Positions 8,005 through 16,744 of a DNA stretch of 38,106 nucleotides are shown in pieces. Where the stretch lies: contig NZ_JAMQBK010000052.1 in assembly GCF_023701485.1 (NCBI RefSeq), positions 1-38,106 of the forward strand, written 5' to 3'. The position numbers were made by a program, and so were the translations under genes. The notes beneath the pieces were generated by a model, which saw only the letters and a program-made list of their open reading frames with translations, made no database searches and was not told where the DNA came from. This DNA comes from Aporhodopirellula aestuarii (GTDB lineage Bacteria; Planctomycetota; Planctomycetia; Pirellulales; Pirellulaceae). Within the stretch, counting starts at the first letter, position 1. Every line of letters starts with the position of its first letter.

Positions 8005-8309
8005 CGTGATTCCTCATGGAGTGTTGTATCGGCCTCACTAATTAGTGCGTCTATTCGGTCGCCCCGATGACGCAAATTCCTGATCGACTAGCCCATGAAA
8101 CGAAGACTTCGTCATGCAGCACACCTAATTCACGCTTTTTAGCTTAGCACAGCGGCCCCAGTTGGCGACCTAAACCGCTGATTACAAGCCTGTTTTGTCC
8201 GCTACGCAACGAATCGCGAGTCACTAAATGGCTGCGAATTCCCCTCAAATCCATCGGAACTGAATATGAACACTTGGCAACTTCCGAATTCATCTTTGAT
8301 TTCAATTGC
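8005..8309. other. divergent intergenic region containing a dispersed repeat copy
   Basis: There are 305 bases between the minus-strand secreted-protein gene and the plus-strand gene at 8310. Bases 8073-8197 are a repeat copy shared with 13194-13313. The remainder presumably holds the two divergent promoters; no -35/-10 pair can be assigned confidently. Confidence 0.45.
8073..8197. repeat. dispersed repeat, copy 1, with internal hairpin
   Basis: About 125 bases align with 13194-13313 in the same orientation. The best-conserved part is TTAGCA-AGCGG and CCGCTGAT-ACAAGCCTGTTTTG. The 3' part folds imperfectly: GCTT (8142-8145) with AAGC (8186-8189), and AGCGG (8151-8155) with CCGCT (8175-8179). 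Confidence 0.65.
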
Positions 8310-8725
8310 ATGCCTTTAAACCCCTACGATTCGCCATCAGCGTCCAGCGACGACTCGCAGTCGACTGACGATCATCCCGTCGGACTGCGTCGTTTGATTC
8401 ATCGACCCGAATTTGCAATTGCCTGGATCTTCACGTCGGCAGTGATTGGAATCGGCTTCCTTGTCTTGCTGATCAGCATCCTTCCAAGGAGTCCGAAAAT
8501 CGACTTTCCTATTCTTGGACCGTGGGCGGAAATTGGATCCTTAGTCGGACTAATGTCATGGTATATGACACGCTTGGCAGCTTGAAGCGAATCTCTTTTC
8601 GTTCCCTTCTGCTGTTCTACGGATTCGTCACGCTATTCTCGGTGTCTACTCTCTTGGGTTCGATCCTGGTTGCGACCATGTTGGGAGTGTCCCTGAGAAT
8701 AGCGTATTTGGTACGTCCTGATTAA
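8310..8725 (+). pseudogene. small membrane protein (NPYDSP family) apparently split by a one-base frameshift
   Basis: The first frame (8310-8585) starts MPLNPYDSP, matching the Asn-Pro-Tyr-x-Ser-Pro signature of other small membrane proteins here. It has one clear helix (FAIAWIFTSAVIGIGFLVLLI) and a second starting at about WAEIGSLVGL, then ends at TGA. A frame displaced by one base runs through the same DNA (8522-8725) and continues with strongly hydrophobic sequence (LLLFYGFVTLFSVSTLLGSI). Joining them near 8565-8585 gives a coherent protein of about 138 residues with three or more helices. I chose ATG 8310 over an upstream in-frame start at 8274 because it places the motif at the N-terminus. 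Two overlapping genes or programmed frameshifting remain possible. Confidence 0.55.
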
Positions 8726-9183
8726 GAGTGAAAGACTGAGCAAGGAGTTGCCAGTAGGAACGTGTTTGGTTACCGGTAGACTTCGTCGTGGTCAGGCCTT
8801 GCGCTGAGTTTTCGTTTTGATCAACACTCAACACAAGGCCTGACTCGAATGGCACTGCGGTGAGGGCCATTTCGGCGCGTCGGTGCCCAGATTCTGAAGA
8901 CACCGACGCGAGTTTCACCCCGACCGAAGTCCGCGAGGGCGATGCAACCGCAGGAAGTAGAGGGAGCCGATCGAATACGCTCCAGCGGAGCAATCAACGC
9001 CCTCACGCGCCCCAGCTTTTGCGATGGGATATTACAATTCACCCACTGGTCAGATTCTGCCGAGCAGGGCGCTGGCGGAATTGACGAGCAAGGGCATCGG
9101 GCCCCCGTTCTCACGGAGAGCCGTAAAAATTGCAGGCGTTGCTGACCTGATGATCACCGATTCCCATCTTCAGTTTGAGCCCA
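8726..9183. other. intergenic region between convergent genes
   Basis: There are 458 bases between the end of the plus-strand membrane gene and the end of the minus-strand kinase gene. A strong hairpin at 8791-8844 is the only structure I can support. Frames at 8821-9114 (minus) and 8942-9145 (plus) lack ribosome sites and recognisable composition. Confidence 0.45.
8791..8844. terminator. strong hairpin between convergent genes, possible terminator
   Basis: A perfect 11-bp inverted repeat GTCAGGCCTTG (8791-8801) / CAAGGCCTGAC (8834-8844) encloses a second 5-bp stem TGAGT/ACTCA. It lies 66 bases after the plus-strand gene and about 340 bases after the minus-strand kinase. No T-run follows on either strand, so it is not a canonical intrinsic terminator. 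Confidence 0.5.
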
Positions 9184-12100
9184 TCAGGACCCAAGATGCC
9201 TAATTGGCTGAGAAAGAAACCTGCTTCGCTCTTTTTCGGTTAGTCGGCGCCCTGCACGACGTCGAGCATCTTCTAGAACTGCTTTCGGGTTCACTTTCCA
9301 AAATCTTACAGTCCCGTCCCTGCTCGAAGTCACGACCTGCGCACCGTCTGAGGTAAAGCATGCGTCAGAAACGTCATCATCATGCCCTTTGAGCACGATT
9401 GACTTAGCTATCGCGTTGGAAGGGGATTCATCCAGATACCATACCCGGGCAGTGTGGTCACTGCTCCCTGTAACCAACATCTTGCTGTCAGGACTAAACG
9501 ACACGTTCGATATTGTTCCTCGGTGACCGGAAAGCGTTACATAAGATGGGCCTCTGTCCCATGCAGCCAGATTCCACAGTCGCACCGTAACATCGTCGTT
9601 GTCAGTTGAAACCAGCCACCTGCCGTCGGGACTGATAGCCAAGTGCTTGATGGTGTTGTTGTGCCCTCGTAAAGAAATGACGGTGGACGACGGATCATCC
9701 GCAAGAGCGTCCCATATCTTAATGATTTTGTCCTGTCCTCCCGATACTAACCACCTACCTTCTGGCCCCCATTCCATTGCAGTCAGTGGCTCATTATGCC
9801 CGTTTAAAACGCTTGCTGGTTGGTGCGGATTAGCTAGATTTGTAATGTTGATATTCCAGTCATCGCCCACCGTAGCAAGCTTTTCATCTGAACTTATGAC
9901 GCAGCAATCGGACGCCGCCGGCCTTTCAAAGTAGATCTCAGGGGGCGCCGTTGACACATCCCAAAGAACAGCCTTCCTTTTGACACGAGAAGATTGCCGA
10001 TAGACAACCGCAAGCCGCGTTCCTTTCGTGTTTATCGCAATTCGAGCAGCATGCCATTCTGGAAGCTTGAGAAACGTGTCCGTTCTCCCGAGGGATCTGG
10101 AGTCGAGTTTCAAAACACGGACACTGCCGTCAGCGTCGGTCGCGAAAGCTTGGCTAAGTTGCTTGCTAATCTTGGGACGCGCTGTTCCTGACGTATAAAA
10201 TGCCGATTCGTTTGTCTTCAAACGAATTACTTTGGTCCAAGATCGAGAACCGTTTGAACGACTGTCAGGCAAAAAAGTTCCCGTAGTGACAAGCCACTCC
10301 ATGTCGTTTGTAATGGATACTGAATTGACCCAAGCTCTTTCATCAACGACTCGAACAATGCCCTCACGGGTGAAGCTTTGAAGGCTCCATTCTCGTGCTG
10401 CTAAGTCGTCGCTAATTGTCACGAACCGGCTATGGTCTTCGTCCAAGACGATTCCTCGGATTGGGGATTCATGCCCTTTAAGTTCACGGAACATCGGATC
10501 GGTTGCATTTAGGTCCCAAAGTCGCAGTGTCTTGTCCTCACTGCCTGTGATCACATAGCGACCATCGGAAGTGATCTTGACGCGTTTCACCCAATTCCGA
10601 TGTCCTTTAAGCGTGAGACGAAGATGACTCTCCGCGTCGAGATCCCAGACTCTTGCTGTCCGATCTTCGCTCGCCGAGACGAGCGTACGACCATCCGGAG
10701 TCAAGTCCAGATCTCTGACCGTAGCCTCATGCCCTGTCAAGATCACGGGTTTCGCCCCCGGATTCTCTGCAGCAAGGTCCCAAACACGAATCGTTCGATC
10801 CGCGCCGGCGGTGACAAGCCGTTGGCTGTTTTCGCTAATCGCCAGTGTCAAGATTGTTGAGGTGTGCCCCCGCAAAGGAATGCTTTCCGAATCCTCTGGA
10901 TCTTGGTAATTCCAGATTCGCGCGGTCGCTTGGCTTGCGCTGATCAACCGTTTGCCGTCGGGTGTAAACTCTAGTCCCGTGACAAAACTACTATGACCAT
11001 TGAGCGTGACCTTACGTACGTCAGCACCCGCCGAAAGATCCCAAAGACTAATTGTTGGATCGATGTATCCTGCCGTTGCCAGCCATCTACCATCGGGGCT
11101 AATCGCAACTTGAGAAACCGTTCCCGTCCGGTGCTCCAGTATTCGGTGAGAGGTCGCAGGATTTTGTGATTTTAGGTCCCAAAGCCGAGTCGTCTTGTCG
11201 TGTCCAATCGAGACCAACCAGCGACCATCTGCAGTCGCTCTGGTACCACTGACCCACCGCCCATGGACCGTCGGGGCAACGCCAAGCACGCCGTGGCCGC
11301 GAATGACTGTTGGCGTCGCTTCGATCTCCTCCCGACTCAAATCCCAACGTCGAATTGCGCCATCTTTACTGGTTGTGTACATCCAACGACCGCCAGGAGC
11401 TATGTCGATCGAATACACGGGTTCGCTATGGCCAACAAGAGGCACACCTTTAACTTGGCTGAGAGCATCTACAATGGTTTGATGGGCAACTGGCAGCACT
11501 GAATGATCATCGCGCCAGGTTGTTTCAACGGCCTCAATCGCCAGCAGAAGGCTCAGAACCGGCATCTCCATTCGAGTTGCCTCCGACTGAGCCGCTAAGC
11601 GCCAAACAGTCTCTTGCTTTAGCTGCTTGGCAAGCTGTTCACTGAGTTCTTGCAATTCTCTTTTTGCGTCCCTTTCTCGAATCGCAAGGGCTCGATTGTC
11701 AGCTGCGAGTTCAGTTGCCTTGTTTCGGTCGCTAATCGCCTTCTGTTCCGACGTCATCGCCCTCGCGAGACCTATGGTCGTTCCAATTATGCCAAGACAA
11801 AGTGAGGTTATCAGTGCCACCGCAGCAGCAACGACAACTCGGTTCCGACGACACCAACGCATTGTCTTGCTGATTCGACTGATCGGGCGGGCCGACACTG
11901 GTCTACCTTCAAGGAACCGATCCAGATCGCAAGCCAATTCGCCAGCTGTTCCGTAACGACTCTGGGGTTCCTTCTGCAAACACTTCAAACAGATCGTTTC
12001 CAGGTCCTTAGGAACTTGCGGATTCAAAAGTCTTAGCGATACCGGTTCTTTCTCGATCACTTGCCGAATGGTGTCGACGGCTGAGTCGGCGACAAACGGA

Positions 12101-13011
12101 CCGCGACCGCTCAAGCAAGCGTACAAGATCGCACCGAGTGAATAGACATCGCAGGCGACGCCAACGAGCTGATGCTTCGCCAACGCCTGCTCGGGCGCCA
12201 TGTAGCTAGGCGTGCCCAAGATCTGCCCGGTCGCGGTTAGGTCATTATCCGTTGCATCACGCGACAATGTTTTCGCCAAACCAAAGTCGGTGACATGCGG
12301 TTGGCCACTTTCATCGATTAGAATATTAGCGGGCTTCAGATCGCGATGCAGCACTCCTTGATGATGCGCGTATGCGATGGCTAGGGTAACGGTTTTGATG
12401 AGCTCCGCCGCTTTTTTTGGCGATAGCGTTTCTTCGCTGATGCTCGATGCCAAACTTCTGCCATCGACTAGGTCCATCGTGAAGTAGTGATGTCCTTCAT
12501 GCTCGCCGACTTCGTGGACGCTCACGATGTTGGGGTGTTTTAGCGCCGCAGCCGCGCGAGCTTCGCGATAAAAACGGTCGACGTCGGCATCCGATGCCAG
12601 CCTTCCCGCCAATATCATTTTCAGTGCGACGTCGCGGCGCAACTGCGATTGCCTCGCGCGAAATACAATCCCCATTCCGCCACGCGCGATTTCGTCGACG
12701 ATTTCATATTCGCCGACATACCGAAGTGAATCGCCAATCTCGAACTTAGTCGATTGGCCAGCAGCCTGAGAATCAAGTGTCGGCGCAAACGCCGAATCGA
12801 TGGGCCGCTCGGTAGCATCATCTCGAAAAACCGCCATCGCATCGCGGACGAGACCGTTGTTGTCCAGAAATTCGCAAATAGAGTCGGCATACTGCGGGTA
12901 CAAGCTACAAAGTTGCTCACGATCAATCGCTTCCCCTCGCTCAGCCGCCTCTAGCAACTCAGCCAGCAACACCTGAATAGCTTCGTCATCAGCGGCAGAT
13001 TCGTTGGTCAT
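9184..13011 (-). CDS. transmembrane Ser/Thr protein kinase with C-terminal WD40 repeats
   Basis: This encodes 1275 residues. The kinase domain (about 102-370) looks active: glycine loop ARGGMG, VALK (Lys131), HRDLKPAN (Asp224), DFG (242-244) and GTPSYMAPEQ. A transmembrane helix lies at about 392-414, followed by a coiled coil (about 420-500). About 14 WD40-type repeats then run from 545 to 1245, many with GHxxxV and RxWDL. By family analogy the kinase is cytoplasmic and the propeller repeats are a sensing or scaffold surface across the membrane. An N-terminal acidic helical region (1-60) resembles that of other planctomycete Hanks-type kinases. It is the last gene of the long minus-strand run, 248 bases after the lipid kinase, and may have its own promoter. 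The start is ATG 13011. Substrates are unknown. Confidence 0.9.
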   Translation of the reverse strand: MTNESAADDEAIQVLLAELLEAAERGEAIDREQLCSLYPQYADSICEFLDNNGLVRDAMAVFRDDATERPIDSAFAPTLDSQAAGQSTKFEIGDSLRYVGEYEIVDEIARGGMGIVFRARQSQLRRDVALKMILAGRLASDADVDRFYREARAAAALKHPNIVSVHEVGEHEGHHYFTMDLVDGRSLASSISEETLSPKKAAELIKTVTLAIAYAHHQGVLHRDLKPANILIDESGQPHVTDFGLAKTLSRDATDNDLTATGQILGTPSYMAPEQALAKHQLVGVACDVYSLGAILYACLSGRGPFVADSAVDTIRQVIEKEPVSLRLLNPQVPKDLETICLKCLQKEPQSRYGTAGELACDLDRFLEGRPVSARPISRISKTMRWCRRNRVVVAAAVALITSLCLGIIGTTIGLARAMTSEQKAISDRNKATELAADNRALAIRERDAKRELQELSEQLAKQLKQETVWRLAAQSEATRMEMPVLSLLLAIEAVETTWRDDHSVLPVAHQTIVDALSQVKGVPLVGHSEPVYSIDIAPGGRWMYTTSKDGAIRRWDLSREEIEATPTVIRGHGVLGVAPTVHGRWVSGTRATADGRWLVSIGHDKTTRLWDLKSQNPATSHRILEHRTGTVSQVAISPDGRWLATAGYIDPTISLWDLSAGADVRKVTLNGHSSFVTGLEFTPDGKRLISASQATARIWNYQDPEDSESIPLRGHTSTILTLAISENSQRLVTAGADRTIRVWDLAAENPGAKPVILTGHEATVRDLDLTPDGRTLVSASEDRTARVWDLDAESHLRLTLKGHRNWVKRVKITSDGRYVITGSEDKTLRLWDLNATDPMFRELKGHESPIRGIVLDEDHSRFVTISDDLAAREWSLQSFTREGIVRVVDERAWVNSVSITNDMEWLVTTGTFLPDSRSNGSRSWTKVIRLKTNESAFYTSGTARPKISKQLSQAFATDADGSVRVLKLDSRSLGRTDTFLKLPEWHAARIAINTKGTRLAVVYRQSSRVKRKAVLWDVSTAPPEIYFERPAASDCCVISSDEKLATVGDDWNINITNLANPHQPASVLNGHNEPLTAMEWGPEGRWLVSGGQDKIIKIWDALADDPSSTVISLRGHNNTIKHLAISPDGRWLVSTDNDDVTVRLWNLAAWDRGPSYVTLSGHRGTISNVSFSPDSKMLVTGSSDHTARVWYLDESPSNAIAKSIVLKGHDDDVSDACFTSDGAQVVTSSRDGTVRFWKVNPKAVLEDARRRAGRRLTEKERSRFLSQPIRHLGS

Positions 13012-13193
13012 GGCAGCATTTTTACCGAAGTGCAGTTCATGGGAGTCCTATGTGGGTAGCGTCAAAAGCAATGTATTGATGACGCGGGAAAAGAAGATTT
13101 CCCAGTTTGATACGCAGGTACTCGCATTTGTATCCCAAGACTTTTCGCCTTTCGCCGTCGATCTTGGTCATTTGGGGAATCCGGCATCTCCCT

Positions 13194-13313
13194 CAAATTC
13201 TTGTGCAACTTGCTCACGAAACAAGAGTTCCGTCATGCAGCTGTCTGTATTTACGCTTCTTAGCATAGCGGAACCGATTGGCCACCTTTACCGCTGATGA
13301 CAAGCCTGTTTTG
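13194..13313. repeat. dispersed repeat, copy 2, overlapping the lipid kinase 3' end
   Basis: This aligns with 8073-8197. The lipid kinase stop codon (13260-13262) and its last 17 or so codons lie inside the repeat. Reading on the minus strand, both copies encode C/GQNRLVISG...PLC-stop, so the C-terminus is repeat-derived or the repeat carries a 3'-end/terminator function. Confidence 0.65.
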
Positions 13314-14240
13314 GCACTTCTCTTTTCTTCGATCAAACATTTCAATCGCTCTGGGCCTTACTTCTATATCGAACGGAGTCGTCCCAGTGAGTTCGCCGTC
13401 GATGTTGAGCGGGTCGGCTTGATTCGAAGTCAACGAAATTTGGGATGCCGTGTAGTATTCCACGACCGGATCTTCGACATGCGTCCCGTCGTAAATTCGA
13501 TTGAAAAGGCTGAGTAACTTCAGCCTACTTGCACCATGCCGCAGAACAATCACGTCCAGTAGGCCATCATCGAGTTTGGCCTGGGGGGCAATCTTCATGG
13601 CACCTGTGTAGCGAGTGTTGCAGACCATGACAAAAGTGAACTCATCCGCGATCTCCTTGCCATCGAGAATAAGTTGGGCGGATCGAGCTTGAGTTCCCCG
13701 CAGCACCTTGAGCAGGCTGACAATGGTGTACCTGGCAGGTCCCAGCCATCGCCATTTTTCCGCTCGAATGCCGACATCGGTTACAAGTCCCCAGCCGATA
13801 ATATTGAAAGAATAAACCGTCCTGCCGTTGGTAGTGATTTCCACCACATCGAACTTGCGAATATGTTCATCGACAATTGCTTTTGCAGCGTCGACTGGGT
13901 CTGTTAATTCCAGATCCACGATCAGAGAATTTCCCGATCCGCCTGGGATCAAGCCAATTGGAATCGTTTGTTGGTCTTCTCGCGTGAAGAGTCCATTCAG
14001 TATTTCGTGCATCGTCCCATCGCCACCGATGACGATCATGCCGTCATAGCCAACCAGGTCTTTCTGTTTAGCAATTTCTCTGGCATGTCCAGCGAACTCG
14101 GTCACTATGACCTCCAGCTTGATGCCTGCCGTGTCAAAAATCGGCTGGATCTCGCTCAGCAGGTGCAAGCCTTTCTTGCGCCCACCGTGCGGATTTACAA
14201 TCAGGCAAAAATTCTTGTTGGGAGATAGATTCATGGGCAT
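13260..14240 (-). CDS. diacylglycerol kinase / sphingosine kinase family lipid kinase
   Basis: This encodes 326 residues and shows the family's signature motifs: NPHGGRKKG (nucleotide-binding N-terminus, about 16-24), GGDGTMHE (about 72-79), PGGSGNS (about 98-104) and a C-terminal region with DDGLLDVIVL. Members phosphorylate diacylglycerol, sphingoid bases or related lipids with ATP; the substrate here cannot be read from sequence. ATG 14240 or 14234 could be the start. The last 17 or so residues come from a repeat copy and have no counterpart in the usual family length. It follows the second VWA gene after 87 bases and may be its downstream operon partner. Confidence 0.85.
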   Translation of the reverse strand: MPMNLSPNKNFCLIVNPHGGRKKGLHLLSEIQPIFDTAGIKLEVIVTEFAGHAREIAKQKDLVGYDGMIVIGGDGTMHEILNGLFTREDQQTIPIGLIPGGSGNSLIVDLELTDPVDAAKAIVDEHIRKFDVVEITTNGRTVYSFNIIGWGLVTDVGIRAEKWRWLGPARYTIVSLLKVLRGTQARSAQLILDGKEIADEFTFVMVCNTRYTGAMKIAPQAKLDDGLLDVIVLRHGASRLKLLSLFNRIYDGTHVEDPVVEYYTASQISLTSNQADPLNIDGELTGTTPFDIEVRPRAIEMFDRRKEKCQNRLVISGKGGQSVPLC

Positions 14241-14317
14241 TGAGATAGAAATGTATCAGGGCATCGGAAACCAAACTGCCGTGCATGTTTGCGATGATGC
14301 GCCCGTAAAGGAAAACT

Positions 14318-16668
14318 TCCACAACATCTAATGGTTCAGAATTACCTTGTGATCAGTGGCCGCATGTCTGCGTCTGAGCACCCAGTCGACCACCAGCCCG
14401 CTCAGCAAACCAACCCAAATCCATGGGCGATCCCACAGCGGAACGGTGTGTATGAGCCTTTCACCAGGTGCCGAATCATACGATCGAAGAAGCCGCATGA
14501 GATCGTCATCAGATGTCAGAATGCTTCCGCCGCTTGATTCGGCGACGAGTTGCAGCGTCTCAGGTTGGGATTGGGGTTTTAACCATTCTTCGGACTGGTG
14601 AAGTAGTTGAAGTTCGATCGATTCACTCGCGACTTGCTTATCGGCCAGCCAAGCGGTTACGACCAGGTGAATGGTTTGCATGGGACTCGACGACTTATCG
14701 GACGACGGAAGCTCAGCTTGAATGGATCCGCTATAACGCTGCAGCGACACGTCGGGCTGCAAATCGATGACATCACTAGGGATTGTCGAGAGAGCTGGTG
14801 GATCGCTGCTGGTTAGTTCGTCGGCTTGAAGTCTGACGGTCAGGCGATAGTCCGTCGTGGGATTGAGTTGTTTGTCGAATGCCTCGACGACTACTTGGAT
14901 GGGATCATTCTGCGAATAGATGACTCGGTCGCAACGAACGAGCAACCGTCGCTGAGATGCCTGCGAATTTTCCGCAAGCCAACGAGCAACGTTGCGCCAG
15001 AATTTCCGGTAGTAACGATTGTCCCCCACTCCCCACTGTGACTCGAAGTACTGCCCCCAAGCTTCTGTCGTATCGGTCGACATCGCGAAGGTGCGACCAC
15101 GCCCGTAGGTTTGGCACGCAAAAACGGGCATGATTCCAACTCGCAGGAGCGGATTCCGTGTGTGACCGAGTAGCGTCGCGGCCGGCTTCACACGTGAAAT
15201 CAAATTTGTGCCGGTAAATTGTGGCATCGCTTGAATCGCGGCATGATTCTGTTTCGGATCGTCAAAGAGCCTCCATATCGGGTGGGACTCCGCATCGACA
15301 GGGACTTCGACTTCAAACCGCTGAGCGAGATGGTCGCGATGACCGGCCATGTCAAACGGAATGAGCTGCTCCCACTCGGTCCGGTCCCATCGGCCGGAAC
15401 CGAAACTCTGGATGCCGCCAACCATTGCAAAGCCCCCACCCCGTTTACCGACCCATTCCACGGTCCAATCAATTTGCTCTTGCGTGAACGCACGGCGAGG
15501 AATATCGCTACAGATCACCACATCGAAGCCGAATAGCTCAGTTCGCGTCGCTGGGTAACCGCGAGACGGATGATCGACCTGTTTCAGACGTGGACGACTA
15601 GCGTGTACGTTGTCGACGACGATCGAGACGCATTCTATGTCAGGGTCTTCCTGCACCGCGTCTTGCAACGCCTCATACGCTTTTCCCGGGTTGCCTTCCA
15701 TATAGAGCACCTTGAGCCTCGGATCTCGATCGATCAATCGAAATGGGATCCGATTATTTGAGCCGACCGCTTCGCCTTGAAGAACCGGGATTTGTAATTC
15801 CAATTGACTCATGGATGAATCGGCGGTGACGACCAACTCACATGGCGTTGGACCGTCATGCAACATAATCGGCAGAGTAGTGAGCGCGGCCGCATTGGGG
15901 CGATCTGCGGGGCGAATCGAGACAACGACTCGTTGGCCATCAAACCCGCGGCTGTCAATGACGGCACGGACCGTTGCTTCATCGCCTGATGCGACACGGG
16001 GCGGTATCGCTAGCTGAGTAATTGCGATATCCCCAAGTATCTCTTGCTGTTGCGGCAGCACAACATGAATGGGGACGTTCAAGTCGCGATACGCCGAGGA
16101 AAGTGTTTGCAGTTGCGGTTCCGTTGGCACTGCACCGTCGGAAAACAGCACCACTGCTCGAGGCTGGTCACCGGCCAAACGCGAAGGAAGACGCTCCAAT
16201 GCGTCACCAAGCAACGAGGCGTCGTCGTTGGCGTTCAGGGCCGTCAAGTTGGGAACTTTCGCCAGATGGCGACCAAAACGATACATTGAAAATTTCATCG
16301 GGTGCGTCGATTGAACTTTTCGTGTCACCTTGTCAATGGTTTGCTTGACGTCATCCATCCTGGATCTTTCTACACCAAGCGTCATGCTTTGTGAGCAATC
16401 AACCAGCAGAGAGACTGCAGGCGGTCGGGGCGGCAAGATCGTTTCGCGGCGGTCGATCGGATTGATCAGCAGCACGACCAAACCGAGCAAGACTCCGCCG
16501 CGTAGAGCCAGTAACCACCACTTCGCAGTTTTTTCAGAAATCGCAATCCTTCGAGCAGCGATCAATAGAGCAATGATCGCGGCGACGAGAATCCAGTAGG
16601 TCGCGGTCCAGTAGAGCGGTTGCCAATGCATGTTAACGCTTACTCAACGTCTTCGGATAGAACTCGGT
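14318..16668 (-). repeat. tandem duplication unit B (VWA membrane protein)
   Basis: This unit is exactly 2351 bases, the same length as unit A (16735-19085), so no net insertion or deletion has accumulated. It includes a remnant of the last ten or so codons of the upstream 1050-codon gene (16641-16668, reading HRVLSEDVE-stop), the complete VWA gene, and 10 bases after its stop. Confidence 0.9.
14328..16631 (-). CDS. membrane-anchored VWA / glutamine-amidotransferase-like protein, copy B
   Basis: This encodes 767 residues. Two N-terminal helices (about 8-26 and 37-58) precede a VWA-like domain (about 73-240) whose DCSQS (Asp-x-Ser-x-Ser) forms the metal-site motif. A middle domain of class-I glutamine-amidotransferase-like fold (about 305-560) ends with GRGRTFAMSTD. 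A beta-rich region and a C-terminal helix (about 733-750) follow. Such proteins regularly close MoxR-DUF58-VWA clusters in planctomycetes; they are thought to form a periplasm-facing membrane complex, but no biochemical role is established. It is nearly identical to copy A at both ends and clearly divergent in residues of about 265-525, so the two may have specialised middle domains. The start ATG 16631 matches copy A. Confidence 0.82.
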   Translation of the reverse strand: MHWQPLYWTATYWILVAAIIALLIAARRIAISEKTAKWWLLALRGGVLLGLVVLLINPIDRRETILPPRPPAVSLLVDCSQSMTLGVERSRMDDVKQTIDKVTRKVQSTHPMKFSMYRFGRHLAKVPNLTALNANDDASLLGDALERLPSRLAGDQPRAVVLFSDGAVPTEPQLQTLSSAYRDLNVPIHVVLPQQQEILGDIAITQLAIPPRVASGDEATVRAVIDSRGFDGQRVVVSIRPADRPNAAALTTLPIMLHDGPTPCELVVTADSSMSQLELQIPVLQGEAVGSNNRIPFRLIDRDPRLKVLYMEGNPGKAYEALQDAVQEDPDIECVSIVVDNVHASRPRLKQVDHPSRGYPATRTELFGFDVVICSDIPRRAFTQEQIDWTVEWVGKRGGGFAMVGGIQSFGSGRWDRTEWEQLIPFDMAGHRDHLAQRFEVEVPVDAESHPIWRLFDDPKQNHAAIQAMPQFTGTNLISRVKPAATLLGHTRNPLLRVGIMPVFACQTYGRGRTFAMSTDTTEAWGQYFESQWGVGDNRYYRKFWRNVARWLAENSQASQRRLLVRCDRVIYSQNDPIQVVVEAFDKQLNPTTDYRLTVRLQADELTSSDPPALSTIPSDVIDLQPDVSLQRYSGSIQAELPSSDKSSSPMQTIHLVVTAWLADKQVASESIELQLLHQSEEWLKPQSQPETLQLVAESSGGSILTSDDDLMRLLRSYDSAPGERLIHTVPLWDRPWIWVGLLSGLVVDWVLRRRHAATDHKVILNH

Positions 16669-16744
16669 GAAACTCCAACACATCCACTCGCGATTAAGTT
16701 GACAAAGTAAATGAACGAGAAATCACCATCAGGATCCACAACAT
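16669..16744. other. duplication junction carrying a fragment of the thioredoxin-fusion gene
   Basis: The spacer between duplicated VWA units is 66 bases (16669-16734), running into the first bases of unit A. Bases 16712-16739 match 4732-4759 inside the thioredoxin-fusion gene at 27 of 28 positions, in the same orientation (codons for VDPDGD-SF). This suggests template switching or illegitimate recombination during the duplication. Confidence 0.6.

Noticed and set aside
8821..9114. Minus-strand frame of 97 codons downstream of the WD40 kinase.
   Set aside because: It overlaps the hairpin, has no ribosome site, and its Arg/Cys/Pro-rich composition looks like noise in GC-rich intergenic DNA.
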